A DNA stretch of 64,000 nucleotides from JAMIFN01 sp964544605 (GCA_964544605.1 CAZJBX010000004.1:1-64000); one strand, 5' to 3'. Shown: positions 52,582 through 61,865, counted from the first letter of the stretch. Numbers and translations are program-made. Notes: a model not told the origin generated them from the letters alone.

Positions 52582-55443
52582 TTATTTGGAGAGCAAAGTG
52601 CCTTTGAGTTTGGCAAAGGCGGCATCAAGCAGGGCTTTTTGCTGGCTTTGGTGCAAGTGCGCGTAGCCCACAGCGGGCGAGGCGCTGGCGGCACGGCCGG
52701 CGTAGCCGAGCTTTTGGCCATCGAGCATGTTCTCGCGGATGTAGTGCTGCACAAAGAACCACGCACCTTGGTTTTGCGGCTCGTCTTGGCACCAGACCAA
52801 ATCGGTGGCTTTGGGGTATTTTTTGATGATGGCGGCAAAGGCTTTGTGCGGGAAGGGGTAGAGCTGCTCCACACGCACGATGGCGGTGTCGTCGCGGCCG
52901 AGTTCTTCGCGCTTTTTCACCAAGTCGTAATAGACCTTGCCAGAGCAGATGATGATGCGTTTCACGCCTGCGGGCTTGATGTCGTGCGACTCAGGGATGA
53001 CGGTTTGGAAGCTGCCTTTGGTGAATTCGCTCAAGGGGCTGGTGGCGTCTTTGTTACGCAGCAGCGATTTGGGCGTCATGATGATGAGCGGCTTGCGCAG
53101 CGAGCGCAGCATTTGGCGGCGCAGCAAATGGAAGATTTGGCTGGCGGTGGTGGGTTGCACCACTTGCATATTGGTGTCAGCGGCCAATTGCATGAAGCGC
53201 TCTAAGCGGGCCGAGCTGTGCTCGGGGCCTTGGCCTTCATAGCCGTGGGGCAGCATGAGGGTGATGCCGTTCAAGCGGCCCCATTTGACTTCGCCGCTGG
53301 CGATGAATTGGTCAATCACCACTTGCGCGCCGTTGACGAAGTCGCCGAATTGGGCTTCCCAAATCACCAAGGAATCGGGGTCGTTGGAGGCGTAGCCGTA
53401 TTCAAAGCCGAGCACAGCTTCCTCAGACAGCAGGGAGTCGATGACGGTGAACTCGGCCTGTTTGTCAGAGACATGCTCCAGCGGGATGTAAGTGCCTTCG
53501 TTCCATTTCTCGCGGTTTTGGTCGTGCACCACGGCGTGGCGGTGGGTGAAGGTGCCACGGCCGCAGTCTTCGCCTGAGAGACGCACGGGAAAGCCCGCCG
53601 CCAGCAGTGAGGCAAAGGCCATGTGCTCGCCCATGCCCCAATCGACGGGCATATCGCCACGGCCCATGCTGGCGCGGTCGGCATACACCTTTTTCACCAA
53701 GGCGTGGGGGGTGACGCTATCGGGGAAGGTGGTGATGCGCTCGGCCAAGCGCTTCCACTCGCTCAGGGGCAAAGAGGTGTCGCAGGCATCGGTCCAGGCC
53801 GTTTGCAGGAAGGGAGTCCAATCGACAGCGTATTTGTTTTTGAAGTTGGAGAGGGTGATTTCTTCCATGTGCTGGCCCGCATCCAGCGCGGCGCGATAGG
53901 CTTTGACCATATCGGGGCCGATGGTTTCGCCCAAACCTTGGGCGGCGAGTTTGTCGGCGTAGAGCTTGCGCGTGCCTTCGTGTTTGCCGATTTTTTTGTA
54001 CATCAGCGGCTGCGTCAGGGCCGGGGTGTCTTGCTCGTTGTGGCCGAGTTTGCGGAAGCAAACAATGTCCACCACCACATCTTTTTTGAAGGCTTGGCGG
54101 TAGGCCAATGCCAAGCGGGTGGCTTGCACCACGGCCTCGGGGTCGTCGCCGTTCACATGCAGCACAGGCGCGTCAATCATTTTGACGACATCGGTGCAAT
54201 ACAAGGTGGAGCGGGTGTCGCGCGGGTCAGAAGTGGTAAAGCCGATTTGGTTGTTGATGACGATGTGCACCGTGCCGCCCGTGTAATAGCCACGGGTCTG
54301 CGACAGGGCCAGGGTTTCCATCACCACGCCTTGGCCGGCAAAGGCGGCATCGCCATGCACCAGCACGGGCAGCACTTGATCGCCGATTTTGTCGCCACGG
54401 CGGTCCATGCGCGAGCGCACAGAGCCAGCGACCACGGGGTTGACGATTTCAAGGTGGGAGGGGTTGAAGGCCAGGGTCAGGTGCACGGGGCCGCCAGGGG
54501 TGGTGACATCGGAGCTGAAGCCTTGGTGGTATTTCACATCGCCTGCGGGCAGGTCTTCGGGCGCATTGTTTTCGAACTCAGCAAACAGGTCTTTGGGCAG
54601 CTTGCCCAGAATATTGACCAGCACATTCAAGCGGCCACGGTGGGCCATGCCAATGACAACCTCTTGCACGCCAGCCGCACCAGCGCGCTGGATGAGGTCT
54701 TCCATCGAGACGATGAAGCTCTCGCCGCCTTCAAGCGAAAAGCGCTTTTGGCCGACATATTTGGTGTGCAAATAGCGCTCCAAACCTTCGGCTGCGGTCA
54801 GTTGCTTGAGCACATTTTTCTTCTCGTCGCTGCTCAGGCTGGCTTTGGCGCGGATGGATTCGAGCTGGTTTTGCCACCAGCGCTTTTCTTCTTGGCTGCT
54901 GGCGTACATGAACTCAGCGCCGATATTGCCGCAATAGGTTTCGCGCAAGGCATTGAGCAAATCGCGCAAGCTCATCTGCCCTTTGCCGAAATAGGTATTG
55001 CTGACATCGAAGACGGTTTCCATATCGGCATCGCTGAAGCCGTAGAAAGCGGGGTCGAGGTCAGGGATGTTTTCCCGCTCGGTGAGGTTGAGGGGATCGA
55101 CATTGGCCCAGCGCACGCCGACATTGCGGTAGGCGGCCACCAACTGTTGCACGGCAGTGCGTTTTTTGCCCATGGCGCTGCCATCGGCATTGGCGCTAAC
55201 AACTTGGCTCAGGCCAGCGCGGGCGCGCTCGGCAAAGGCTTGCACTATGGGCAGGTGAGGGATGTCTCGGCCATGTCCGCCGTGGCTGTCGGGCTGGTGC
55301 TGCACGCTGTCAAAGTGTTGACGCCAGTGCTCGGGAACGCTGTTGGGGTCGAGCAAATAGCTCTCATACATCTCTTCAATATAGGGCGCATTGCCCCCAT
55401 AGAGATAGCTGCCACTGCCGTATTGTTGGTAGGTGGAAGACAT
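52582..55443 (-). CDS. sucA: 2-Oxoglutarate dehydrogenase E1 component
   Basis: A 953-residue thiamine-diphosphate enzyme, normal length. Landmarks are an N-terminal segment MSSTYQQYGSGSYLYGGNAPYI, active-site IGMAHRGRLNVL, the thiamine-binding GDAAFAGQGVVMETLALSQ, and TLMLPHGYEGQGPEHSSAR in the C-terminal half. It decarboxylates 2-oxoglutarate. ATG 55443 is supported by GGAGG nine bases upstream. First gene of sucA-sucB-lpdA, transcribed leftward. Confidence 0.96.
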   Translation of the reverse strand: MSSTYQQYGSGSYLYGGNAPYIEEMYESYLLDPNSVPEHWRQHFDSVQHQPDSHGGHGRDIPHLPIVQAFAERARAGLSQVVSANADGSAMGKKRTAVQQLVAAYRNVGVRWANVDPLNLTERENIPDLDPAFYGFSDADMETVFDVSNTYFGKGQMSLRDLLNALRETYCGNIGAEFMYASSQEEKRWWQNQLESIRAKASLSSDEKKNVLKQLTAAEGLERYLHTKYVGQKRFSLEGGESFIVSMEDLIQRAGAAGVQEVVIGMAHRGRLNVLVNILGKLPKDLFAEFENNAPEDLPAGDVKYHQGFSSDVTTPGGPVHLTLAFNPSHLEIVNPVVAGSVRSRMDRRGDKIGDQVLPVLVHGDAAFAGQGVVMETLALSQTRGYYTGGTVHIVINNQIGFTTSDPRDTRSTLYCTDVVKMIDAPVLHVNGDDPEAVVQATRLALAYRQAFKKDVVVDIVCFRKLGHNEQDTPALTQPLMYKKIGKHEGTRKLYADKLAAQGLGETIGPDMVKAYRAALDAGQHMEEITLSNFKNKYAVDWTPFLQTAWTDACDTSLPLSEWKRLAERITTFPDSVTPHALVKKVYADRASMGRGDMPVDWGMGEHMAFASLLAAGFPVRLSGEDCGRGTFTHRHAVVHDQNREKWNEGTYIPLEHVSDKQAEFTVIDSLLSEEAVLGFEYGYASNDPDSLVIWEAQFGDFVNGAQVVIDQFIASGEVKWGRLNGITLMLPHGYEGQGPEHSSARLERFMQLAADTNMQVVQPTTASQIFHLLRRQMLRSLRKPLIIMTPKSLLRNKDATSPLSEFTKGSFQTVIPESHDIKPAGVKRIIICSGKVYYDLVKKREELGRDDTAIVRVEQLYPFPHKAFAAIIKKYPKATDLVWCQDEPQNQGAWFFVQHYIRENMLDGQKLGYAGRAASASPAVGYAHLHQSQQKALLDAAFAKLKGTLLSK

Positions 55444-55919
55444 GTTGTGCGGCCTCCGCGCCCCTGTAAGGCGCATTAGTTGGTGGTGAACCTGCTGCCA
55501 CCGGCGGCTGAACCGCAAGGGCAACTGCTGAGTGCGCCGAAAAAGAAAGCAGGCCAAGGGCTTTCAAGCCCAGCTCGCTCCACTTCAGGCACAAGTCAAA
55601 CATTATCGGCCTTTTTCTGGCGAATGCCAAAGCGAGCCAGGGAAAACCTTGGGCCCTTGATCCGGGTGCGGCAAAGTGTGCATATGCTGGGGTTTTGAAA
55701 GAGATTGCACAAAAGTTGGCAAGCTTGGCGATTTTGCCGCTTGGTTTGGGCAGCTTGTGCTCTAAACTCGCGTCTTGTATGCGGTGTAAGGTGGCAGTGC
55801 AAACGGGCCAATTTGGCCTCAAAGGCTGCACCACTTGCGCACAAAAGCTGAAAAATACAACTTTGTCGCCCTACGGGTTGTCATCCTGTAGGCGTGATTT
55901 TTGAATGTGACAGACCCCT
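55444..55919. other. Divergent intergenic region between sucA and the DUF1631 gene
   Basis: These 476 bases should hold the sucA promoter (leftward) and the DUF1631 promoter (rightward). Short open frames on both strands lack start signals and recognisable sequence. No clear -35/-10 pair or operator stands out. An imperfect hairpin (CGCCCTAC...TGTAGGCG, about 55868-55894) lies just before the DUF1631 start. Confidence 0.5.
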
Positions 55920-58223
55920 ATGAACGCAAAAAAAACGGCAGTTTTGGGCAGCGGTAGGAAGCCAACCATTGCTTCGTGCATTGAGGCCGTTCTCGCCAAT
56001 AGCGAACAACTGATGTATGCCGTGATTGACGGCTTGCAAGGCGGCGTTGAGCGCGGCGGTAGTGCGGTGTCTGCACAAATTGGCCAAAGCCCCGTATTGA
56101 CCGCAGCGGTGCAGACTTTGGCGCGGCAGCGTGAGCTGGCGGCAGAAACCTTCAGCGAGCGCCTGCGGGTGCTGCTGTATGCGGGTTTGGGCTCTGCGGG
56201 CCAAGTGCAAAAGGTCAATAGCCTGCATGAGTTGCGTTTGTTTGATGAAGGCAGCCTGGATGACAGCATTGAGCTGGCGCAAGCCGAGCAAGAGCTGGGC
56301 ATGGCGGTGGAGAAATCGCTGCCGCAGCTCGATGCCCTTATCAGTGGCTTACTGGGCTGGATTACGGTGCAGCCACAAATCAACCCGCTGCGCCCTGCGA
56401 TTTTTGTGCATGCCATGCGCGATGCGATCAAAGAGCGCATCAGCGATGACGCCATTCGGGCCCAATTGATCACGCCCGCTGCGGGGCGCTTGGGTGTGGC
56501 GCTCGACAAGCTCTACCGCAAAGTCATTGATTGGCTGCTGATGCACGGCATTGAGCCTGCTGGCCCATTGCCCAATCTGGATACGGGTTCAGCGGGGGCG
56601 CAAAGCGCGGGTATCGTGAGCACTGCGGTGGCCAAAACCATGCTGACTTTGGACAAAGTGCGGCGTATGTTGACGGGGCAGAGCAATGAGCAATTGCCCT
56701 CAGATTCTTTGGGCAAACGCGGCTCGGGTTTTTTGCACACCGTGCCTTTTTCTTTAAAGGCCATTGAGGACGGCGACATGTTGGATTCGATGGTTGCCCA
56801 CCTTGACCGCCAAGCCCAAGACGACCCCGCAGCCTTGGCCCAGCGCCAAGAGCAAGCGCGTGCGGCCCTCAAGGGCGGCGGAAATATAGGCAAGCTTTTG
56901 GGCTCAGAGGTTACCCGTGTGATGCTGGATCAGCTCATGCAAGATGAGCGCTTATTGCCCAAGGTGCGTGCTTTGTTGCGCGCTTTGGAGCCTTCTTTGC
57001 TGGATGTGGCGGAGAACGATGTGCGCTTTTTCGCCGATGAGCACCATGCCGCCCGCCAGTATTTGAGTCAGCTTACGGATCGCGCCTTGGGCTTCTCGCA
57101 TGAGACTGAGGAGGGTTTTGCGCCCTACTACCGTTCGATTCAAGAATCTGTGGGGGTGATTGTGCGCGAGCACCTCTATCTGACGGATAAAAGCGAGCTG
57201 ACAGCGGTGTATGAGCTGGCCCTGCGGGATTTGCTTGAGGTGTGGGAACGCGCTGATGCTGTTGCGATGGCGCAACAGGCTGCTGCTGCCAAAGCCTTGC
57301 TGTTGGCAGAGCAACGCAATGTGGAGGCGCAGCGCTTGGCCAGCGAGTTCCACGATTTGCTAGAGGGTATTGATGTGCCCGATGTGGTGCGCGGCTTTGT
57401 GACTGGCGTTTGGAGCCAAGTGGTGGCCAAGTCCATTGTGGGCACAGGCAAGCAAGGTGGCGATCCCCAAGGCTATCTGGCCTTGGTGGGGGATTTGCTC
57501 TGGAGTGTGCAACCGAGTTTGGCGCAAAAAGACCGCCAGCGCTTGGTCAATTTGATTCCTGGCCTGCTGTCTAAGCTGCGCCTCGGGGCCAAGTCGATTG
57601 ACTACCCGACTGAGCGCCTGGGGGTGTTGTTTGATGCACTTTTACAACTGCACGAAAAAGCTCTTGGTGAGCGCCAGCCCAAGCAGCAGGAGCACCTCTA
57701 TCGCCCCGTTTTTGAGCACAGCAGTCCAATCAGCCAGTGGGAGACTTCTCGCCCATCTTTGCAGGCCGAAGGTGAAATTGATCCCAGCTTCTTTGGTTCT
57801 TGGGGTGACTCCATGACCATGGAAGGCAATAGCGGGGCCAGCCCCAGCGCCTTTATTGACATTGAGCGCCAAGAGCAAAAGCTGCAAGTGAGCAGCCGTG
57901 CTGCGCCTATGGGTGAGGCGGCTGAGACAGGGCAAGAAAACCCTTCGCCCGCAGAGGTGTTGCGCATCGATCTGGGCTCTTGGGTTGAACTCAAAATCAA
58001 AGGGCAATGGACGCGTGCCCAGTTGTCTTGGCAAAGCCCGAAGAAAACCATGTTTGTTTTTGTCACCGGCTCAGGTACTGCGCACTCCATGAGTGGCCAC
58101 TCGTTAGAGGCTTTGTTGGCCCAAGGCAAGCTGCGCGTCATCTCTGGCGGCAATGTGCTCGACGGCGCTTGGGATGTTGCAGCCAGCCGCGCACTGAGAA
58201 ATGCTGCACAGTCTGGGCAGTGA
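55920..58223 (+). CDS. DUF1631 family protein
   Basis: A 767-residue largely helical cytoplasmic protein with the DUF1631 pattern (for example LFQ-free helices around ERISDDAIRAQLITPAAGRLG and a C-terminal RAQLSWQSPKKTMFVF region). DUF1631 proteins occur mainly in beta- and gammaproteobacteria. The C-terminal about 90 residues (LGSWVELKIKGQWTRAQLSW) resemble a PilZ-like beta module, which might bind a nucleotide second messenger (weak inference). Function is unknown. Confidence 0.82.
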   Translation: MNAKKTAVLGSGRKPTIASCIEAVLANSEQLMYAVIDGLQGGVERGGSAVSAQIGQSPVLTAAVQTLARQRELAAETFSERLRVLLYAGLGSAGQVQKVNSLHELRLFDEGSLDDSIELAQAEQELGMAVEKSLPQLDALISGLLGWITVQPQINPLRPAIFVHAMRDAIKERISDDAIRAQLITPAAGRLGVALDKLYRKVIDWLLMHGIEPAGPLPNLDTGSAGAQSAGIVSTAVAKTMLTLDKVRRMLTGQSNEQLPSDSLGKRGSGFLHTVPFSLKAIEDGDMLDSMVAHLDRQAQDDPAALAQRQEQARAALKGGGNIGKLLGSEVTRVMLDQLMQDERLLPKVRALLRALEPSLLDVAENDVRFFADEHHAARQYLSQLTDRALGFSHETEEGFAPYYRSIQESVGVIVREHLYLTDKSELTAVYELALRDLLEVWERADAVAMAQQAAAAKALLLAEQRNVEAQRLASEFHDLLEGIDVPDVVRGFVTGVWSQVVAKSIVGTGKQGGDPQGYLALVGDLLWSVQPSLAQKDRQRLVNLIPGLLSKLRLGAKSIDYPTERLGVLFDALLQLHEKALGERQPKQQEHLYRPVFEHSSPISQWETSRPSLQAEGEIDPSFFGSWGDSMTMEGNSGASPSAFIDIERQEQKLQVSSRAAPMGEAAETGQENPSPAEVLRIDLGSWVELKIKGQWTRAQLSWQSPKKTMFVFVTGSGTAHSMSGHSLEALLAQGKLRVISGGNVLDGAWDVAASRALRNAAQSGQ

Positions 58224-58395
58224 AGTCGCTCTGTTTTTCCCCATAAAGGAAAAAGTGGTTAAAATAGCCGTTTTGGATTTGCTGCACTGCGGCAACTTCA
58301 CTATGCAGCATGTCAGGCCTTTGGTAAACAGGACTGTCACGCCAAGCCTAGGAAAAGTTTACTGTTTTACTTTTTAAACTCTAGAGGAAAGAAAA

Positions 58396-58722
58396 ATGCA
58401 AAAGACTTTCGTTTTTGCTGCCGTTGTTGCTGCCCTGTCTCTTGCCGCTTGCGGCAAGCAAGAAGTTGCTGAAGTTGAAGCACCTGCTGCCGTTGAACAA
58501 GCGGTTGAAGATGTGACTGAAGCGACTGAAGAAGTGACTGAGTCTGCTGTTGAAGCCACCGAAGGTGCTGTTGACGCTGCAACTGACGCTGGTGAAGCTG
58601 CTGCTGAAGCCGTTGAAGGTGCTGCTGGCGCTTTGACTGATGCCCTGGAAGGCGCTGCTGACGCTGCTACTGAAACTCTGACAGAAGCTGCTGACTCTGC
58701 TGCTGCTGCTCTGGGCCAGTAA
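58396..58722 (+). CDS. Small repetitive Ala/Glu-rich lipoprotein
   Basis: A 108-residue protein. The signal peptide ends in a lipobox (LSLAACGK, Cys20), so it should be lipid-anchored. The rest is nearly all A, E, T, D and V in a quasi-periodic helical pattern (EATEEVTESAVEATEGAVDA...), with no aromatic residues after the signal. It should form one long amphipathic acidic helix. AGAGGAAAG precedes the ATG and a strong terminator follows, so it is a single gene with a leader of over 100 bases. No function is assigned. Confidence 0.82.
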   Translation: MQKTFVFAAVVAALSLAACGKQEVAEVEAPAAVEQAVEDVTEATEEVTESAVEATEGAVDAATDAGEAAAEAVEGAAGALTDALEGAADAATETLTEAADSAAAALGQ

Positions 58723-58743
58723 TCAGCCTTCGCGATTCCATCG

Positions 58744-58770
58744 CAAAGCCCCGTTTTCGGGGCTTTTTTT
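58744..58770 (+). terminator. Terminator after the repetitive lipoprotein gene
   Basis: AAAGCCCCG-TTTT-CGGGGCTTT plus a T run, 22 bases after the stop codon. Confidence 0.92.
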
Positions 58771-58844
58771 GTGCCTGAAAACCCTTGGGTCTTGGGCTCT
58801 TTTACAATTGAAGGTTTCCTTCGACATTTAACTTACTGCTTGCT

Positions 58845-60764
58845 ATGGTTGCCATTACTTTGCCCGACGGCTCGGTGCGTCAGTTTGAAGCTGCGCCCAC
58901 TGTGTACGATGTTGCGCACGACATTTCCCCTGGTCTTGCTAAAAATGCTTTGGCGGGTGTGGTGACCTTGGGTGAGGGCAGCAAAACGGTGGACACCAGC
59001 TACCGCATTGAGGGCGATGCCCAATTGCAAATTCTGACGGCCAAAGATGCCGAAGGCTTGGAGGTCATCCGCCACTCCACAGCGCATTTGCTGGCCTATG
59101 CGGTGAAAGAACTCTACCCCGAGGCCCAAGTGACCATTGGCCCTGTGATTGAAGACGGCTTCTATTACGACTTCGCTTACAAACGCCCTTTCACGCCTGA
59201 TGACTTGGCCGCCATCGAGAAAAAGATGCAAGAGTTGGCCGCCAAAGACGAAGTGGTGCAGCGCCGTGTGTTGCCTCGTGATGAGGCCGTGGCCTATTTC
59301 AAAGACATGGGCGAGGCCTATAAGGCCGAGCTGATTGCCAGTATTCCAGCGGGTGAAGATGTCAGCCTCTACCGAGGCGGTGGTTTTGAAGACCTCTGCC
59401 GTGGCCCCCATGTGCCCAGCAATGGCAAGCTCAAGCACTTTAAACTGATGAAGGTGGCGGGCGCTTACTGGCGTGGCGACCACCGCAATGAGATGCTGCA
59501 ACGCATCTACGGCACGGCTTGGGCCAGCAAAGATGAGCTGAAACAATATTTGCACCGCCTAGAAGAAGCGGAAAAGCGCGATCACCGCAAACTGGGCCGC
59601 GAGCTTGATTTGTTCCACATTGATGAGCACTCGCCCGGCACGGTTTTTTGGCACCCGAAAGGCTGGACACTGTGGCAGGCCGTGGAGCAATACATGCGCG
59701 GCGTGTACCGCGACAATGGCTATCAAGAGGTCAAAGCGCCGCAAATTCTGGACAAAACCCTGTGGGAAAAAACCGGCCACTGGGACAAATACCGCGAGAA
59801 CATGTTCATCACTGAGAGCGAAAAGCGCGACTACGCCCTCAAGCCCATGAACTGCCCCGGTCACATCATGATTTTCAAGCAGGGCATCAAGAGCTACCGC
59901 GACCTGCCCCTGCGCTATGGCGAGTTTGGCCAATGCCACCGCAATGAGCCCACAGGCGGCTTGCACGGCATCATGCGCGTGCGCGCCTTCACGCAAGATG
60001 ATGGCCATGTGTTCTGCACGGAAGACCAGATTCAACCCGAGGTCTTGGCCTTTACTCAGTTGCTGCAAAAAGTCTATGCCGATTTTGGTTTCACTGAAAT
60101 TGTGTACAAAGTCGCGACTCGCCCTGAGGCACGCATCGGCTCAGATGAAATCTGGGACAAGGCGGAGGCGGCCCTCATCAGCAGCCTTGAGGCTTCGGGC
60201 TGTGCTTATATTTTGTCGCCCGGTGAAGGCGCTTTTTACGGCCCCAAAATTGAGTACACCTTGAAAGATGCCTTGGGCCGTGAATGGCAGTGCGGCACGA
60301 TTCAGGTGGACTTCTCTATGCCTGAGCGCTTGGATGCCGAGTATGTGGGCGATGATGGCAACCGCCACCGCCCTGTCATGCTGCACCGCGCCATTGTCGG
60401 CTCGCTCGAACGCTTTATTGGCATTTTGATTGAGCAATATGCGTGCGCACTGCCCACTTGGCTCTCGCCTGTGCAGGCCGTCATTTGCAATATCACCGAT
60501 GACCAAGCCGATTACGCCAAAGAAGTGGCCGATTTGCTCTACAGCCAAGGCATTCGCGTGCAGACGGATTTGCGCAAGGACAAAATCACTTATAAAATAC
60601 GCGAGCACGCCATGCAGAAAATTCCTTACATTTTGCTTGTGGGGGACAAAGAGAAGGCGGCATCATCTGTCGCAGTGCGCGCGCGCGGCAATCAGGATTT
60701 AGGGGTTTTGACAGTCGAGGAGCTGGTTCAACGCATTCGTGCTGATATCGCCAATAAGTCTTGA
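58845..60764 (+). CDS. thrS: Threonyl-tRNA synthetase
   Basis: A 639-residue class II synthetase. The TGS domain covers about 1-60, the editing domain (with HSTAHLLAYAVKELYPEA) about 65-225, the catalytic core about 240-535 (zinc-binding Cys in MNCPGHIMIF, motif 2 RNEPTGGLHG, and motif 3 LERFIGILIE) and the anticodon-binding domain the rest. It charges tRNA-Thr. A TACAAT (58803-58808) may be its -10. It is separated from infC by a terminator-like hairpin. Confidence 0.97.
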   Translation: MVAITLPDGSVRQFEAAPTVYDVAHDISPGLAKNALAGVVTLGEGSKTVDTSYRIEGDAQLQILTAKDAEGLEVIRHSTAHLLAYAVKELYPEAQVTIGPVIEDGFYYDFAYKRPFTPDDLAAIEKKMQELAAKDEVVQRRVLPRDEAVAYFKDMGEAYKAELIASIPAGEDVSLYRGGGFEDLCRGPHVPSNGKLKHFKLMKVAGAYWRGDHRNEMLQRIYGTAWASKDELKQYLHRLEEAEKRDHRKLGRELDLFHIDEHSPGTVFWHPKGWTLWQAVEQYMRGVYRDNGYQEVKAPQILDKTLWEKTGHWDKYRENMFITESEKRDYALKPMNCPGHIMIFKQGIKSYRDLPLRYGEFGQCHRNEPTGGLHGIMRVRAFTQDDGHVFCTEDQIQPEVLAFTQLLQKVYADFGFTEIVYKVATRPEARIGSDEIWDKAEAALISSLEASGCAYILSPGEGAFYGPKIEYTLKDALGREWQCGTIQVDFSMPERLDAEYVGDDGNRHRPVMLHRAIVGSLERFIGILIEQYACALPTWLSPVQAVICNITDDQADYAKEVADLLYSQGIRVQTDLRKDKITYKIREHAMQKIPYILLVGDKEKAASSVAVRARGNQDLGVLTVEELVQRIRADIANKS

Positions 60765-60777
60765 GTTTTTGAACGCC

Positions 60778-60806
60778 AAGCCGCTTGCCCTCGCAGCGGC
60801 TTTTTT
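60778..60806 (+). terminator. Terminator or attenuator between thrS and infC
   Basis: AAGCCGCT (60778-60785) pairs with AGCGGCTT (60795-60802), followed by a T run to 60806. It lies 13 bases after thrS and 24 bases before the proposed infC start. It may cut down readthrough into infC. Confidence 0.75.
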
Positions 60807-60829
60807 ATATTTATTTGAAGGAAACTACC

Positions 60830-61483
60830 ATCGTTACCAGAGCTTACACCCCTAGCACGCCTCGTCCACCGCGTCCGCCACGGCCTTCGCGCTACCATCG
60901 CGAGGCGCGCAAGCATCGTCTGAACCGAGAAATCACTGCCCCAGAGGTGCGTGTTTCAGGCCCCACGAATGAGCCGATGGGGGTCATGAGTTTGGCTGAT
61001 GCTTTGCGCATGGCCGGTGATATGGATGTGGATTTGGTGGAGATTTCCCCCACGGCGAATCCGCCCGTGTGCCGCTTGATTGACTACGGCAAGTTTAAAT
61101 ATCAAGAGCAAAAGCGCGAGCAAGAGACCAAGGCCAAGCAAAAGGTCATTGAGGTCAAAGAGGTCAAACTGCGCCCTGGTACCGATGTGGGTGACTATGA
61201 AGTCAAAATGCGCAACATCCGCCGCTTTTTGGATGACGGCGACAAGGTGAAAGTGACCTTGCGCTTCCGTGGCCGTGAAATGGCCCACCAAGAGCTGGGT
61301 ATGGAGCAGCTCGAACGCATCAAGAGCGATTTGGCCGATACCGTTGTGGTGGAGTCCATGCCCAAGCTGGAAGGCCGTCAAATGGTGATGATGCTGGCAC
61401 CCAACCGCAAAAAGGCGGGTGGCGGCAAGTCTCAAGCGCCGAAGAAGGATGAGGCGGCAGCCGCTGAGCCTGCTGCTGAGTAA
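60830..61483 (+). CDS. infC: Translation initiation factor IF-3, with a probable AUC start
   Basis: A 217-residue IF-3. The N-terminal domain has LNREITAPEVRVSG and EPMGVMSLADALRMAGDMDVDLVEISPTANPPVCRLIDYGKFKYQ. The C-terminal domain starts near 110. In-frame ATC 60830 has a good AAGGA (60819-60823) six bases upstream, and it is the only start well placed; in-frame TTG 60785 lies inside the preceding hairpin. Rare AUU/AUC starts are known for infC and allow IF-3 to repress its own translation. rpmI and rplT do not follow. Confidence 0.9.
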   Translation: MVTRAYTPSTPRPPRPPRPSRYHREARKHRLNREITAPEVRVSGPTNEPMGVMSLADALRMAGDMDVDLVEISPTANPPVCRLIDYGKFKYQEQKREQETKAKQKVIEVKEVKLRPGTDVGDYEVKMRNIRRFLDDGDKVKVTLRFRGREMAHQELGMEQLERIKSDLADTVVVESMPKLEGRQMVMMLAPNRKKAGGGKSQAPKKDEAAAAEPAAE

Positions 61484-61488
61484 GTCCA

Positions 61489-61517
61489 AGGCCAGTGCTG
61501 CGGCACTGGCTTTTTAT
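61489..61517 (+). terminator. First of two terminators after infC
   Basis: GCCAGTGCTGCGGCACTGGC (inverted arms with a short loop) is followed by TTTTTAT, a few bases past the infC stop. Confidence 0.8.
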
Positions 61518-61526
61518 TCTGCGCAA

Positions 61527-61560
61527 TAAAAAACCCGCTTCTTTGAAGCGGGTTTTTTTG
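61527..61560. terminator. Second terminator after infC, bidirectional
   Basis: AAAAAACCCGCTTC-TTT-GAAGCGGGTTTTTTT is a perfect stem with A and T runs on both sides. It can also end the leftward small gene at 61605-61772. Confidence 0.92.
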
Positions 61561-61604
61561 TGTCTGCTTGGGGGCTTTGCTGCGCCCGAGCAGAAACGGG
61601 TCAA

Positions 61605-61772
61605 TCAACCTTGGTGGGGGCGTTTGCCAGGGTTCTTTTTGCCACGGGTGTTCACGCCACGGTTGCGGCTGATGGTTTGGCCCACGCTTTGTTTGAAGGG
61701 GTTGAAGTTGGGGCTGACAGGAGGCGCTGCGGTGCGCTTGCGGTCGGCTTCGGTGACAATTTTGTTACCCAT
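61605..61772 (-). CDS. 55-residue basic protein, unrecognised
   Basis: A short frame on the minus strand, MGNKIVTEADRKRTAAPPVS..., ending KRPHQG. It is rich in Lys, Arg, Asn and Pro, with a central NPFKQSVGQTISRNRG. The ATG has AAGGAT eight bases upstream, a usable site. It falls between the bidirectional terminator and the DUF167 gene, in the only gap where rpmI-rplT could have been. Likely a real gene because of site, terminator and protein-like composition. No function is proposed. Confidence 0.7.
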   Translation of the reverse strand: MGNKIVTEADRKRTAAPPVSPNFNPFKQSVGQTISRNRGVNTRGKKNPGKRPHQG

Positions 61773-61865
61773 GGTGCGGTATCCTTAGCGGTCGAATAAA
61801 AATCGGGTTGAACGAAACCGCTTATTCTATACCGAACTGCCCTTGCCGCCAAAATCCGCCTGTCT

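Noticed and set aside
53623..55479. 618-codon open frame on the + strand over sucA
   Set aside because: Antisense to a well-conserved gene, no start signal, no domain. The same reasoning covers the long frames over the DUF349 gene and the ttcA region.
58224..58395. Riboswitch or leader peptide upstream of the repetitive lipoprotein gene
   Set aside because: A 170-base leader with a TTAAAAT box exists, but no known aptamer core or short coding frame could be recognised.
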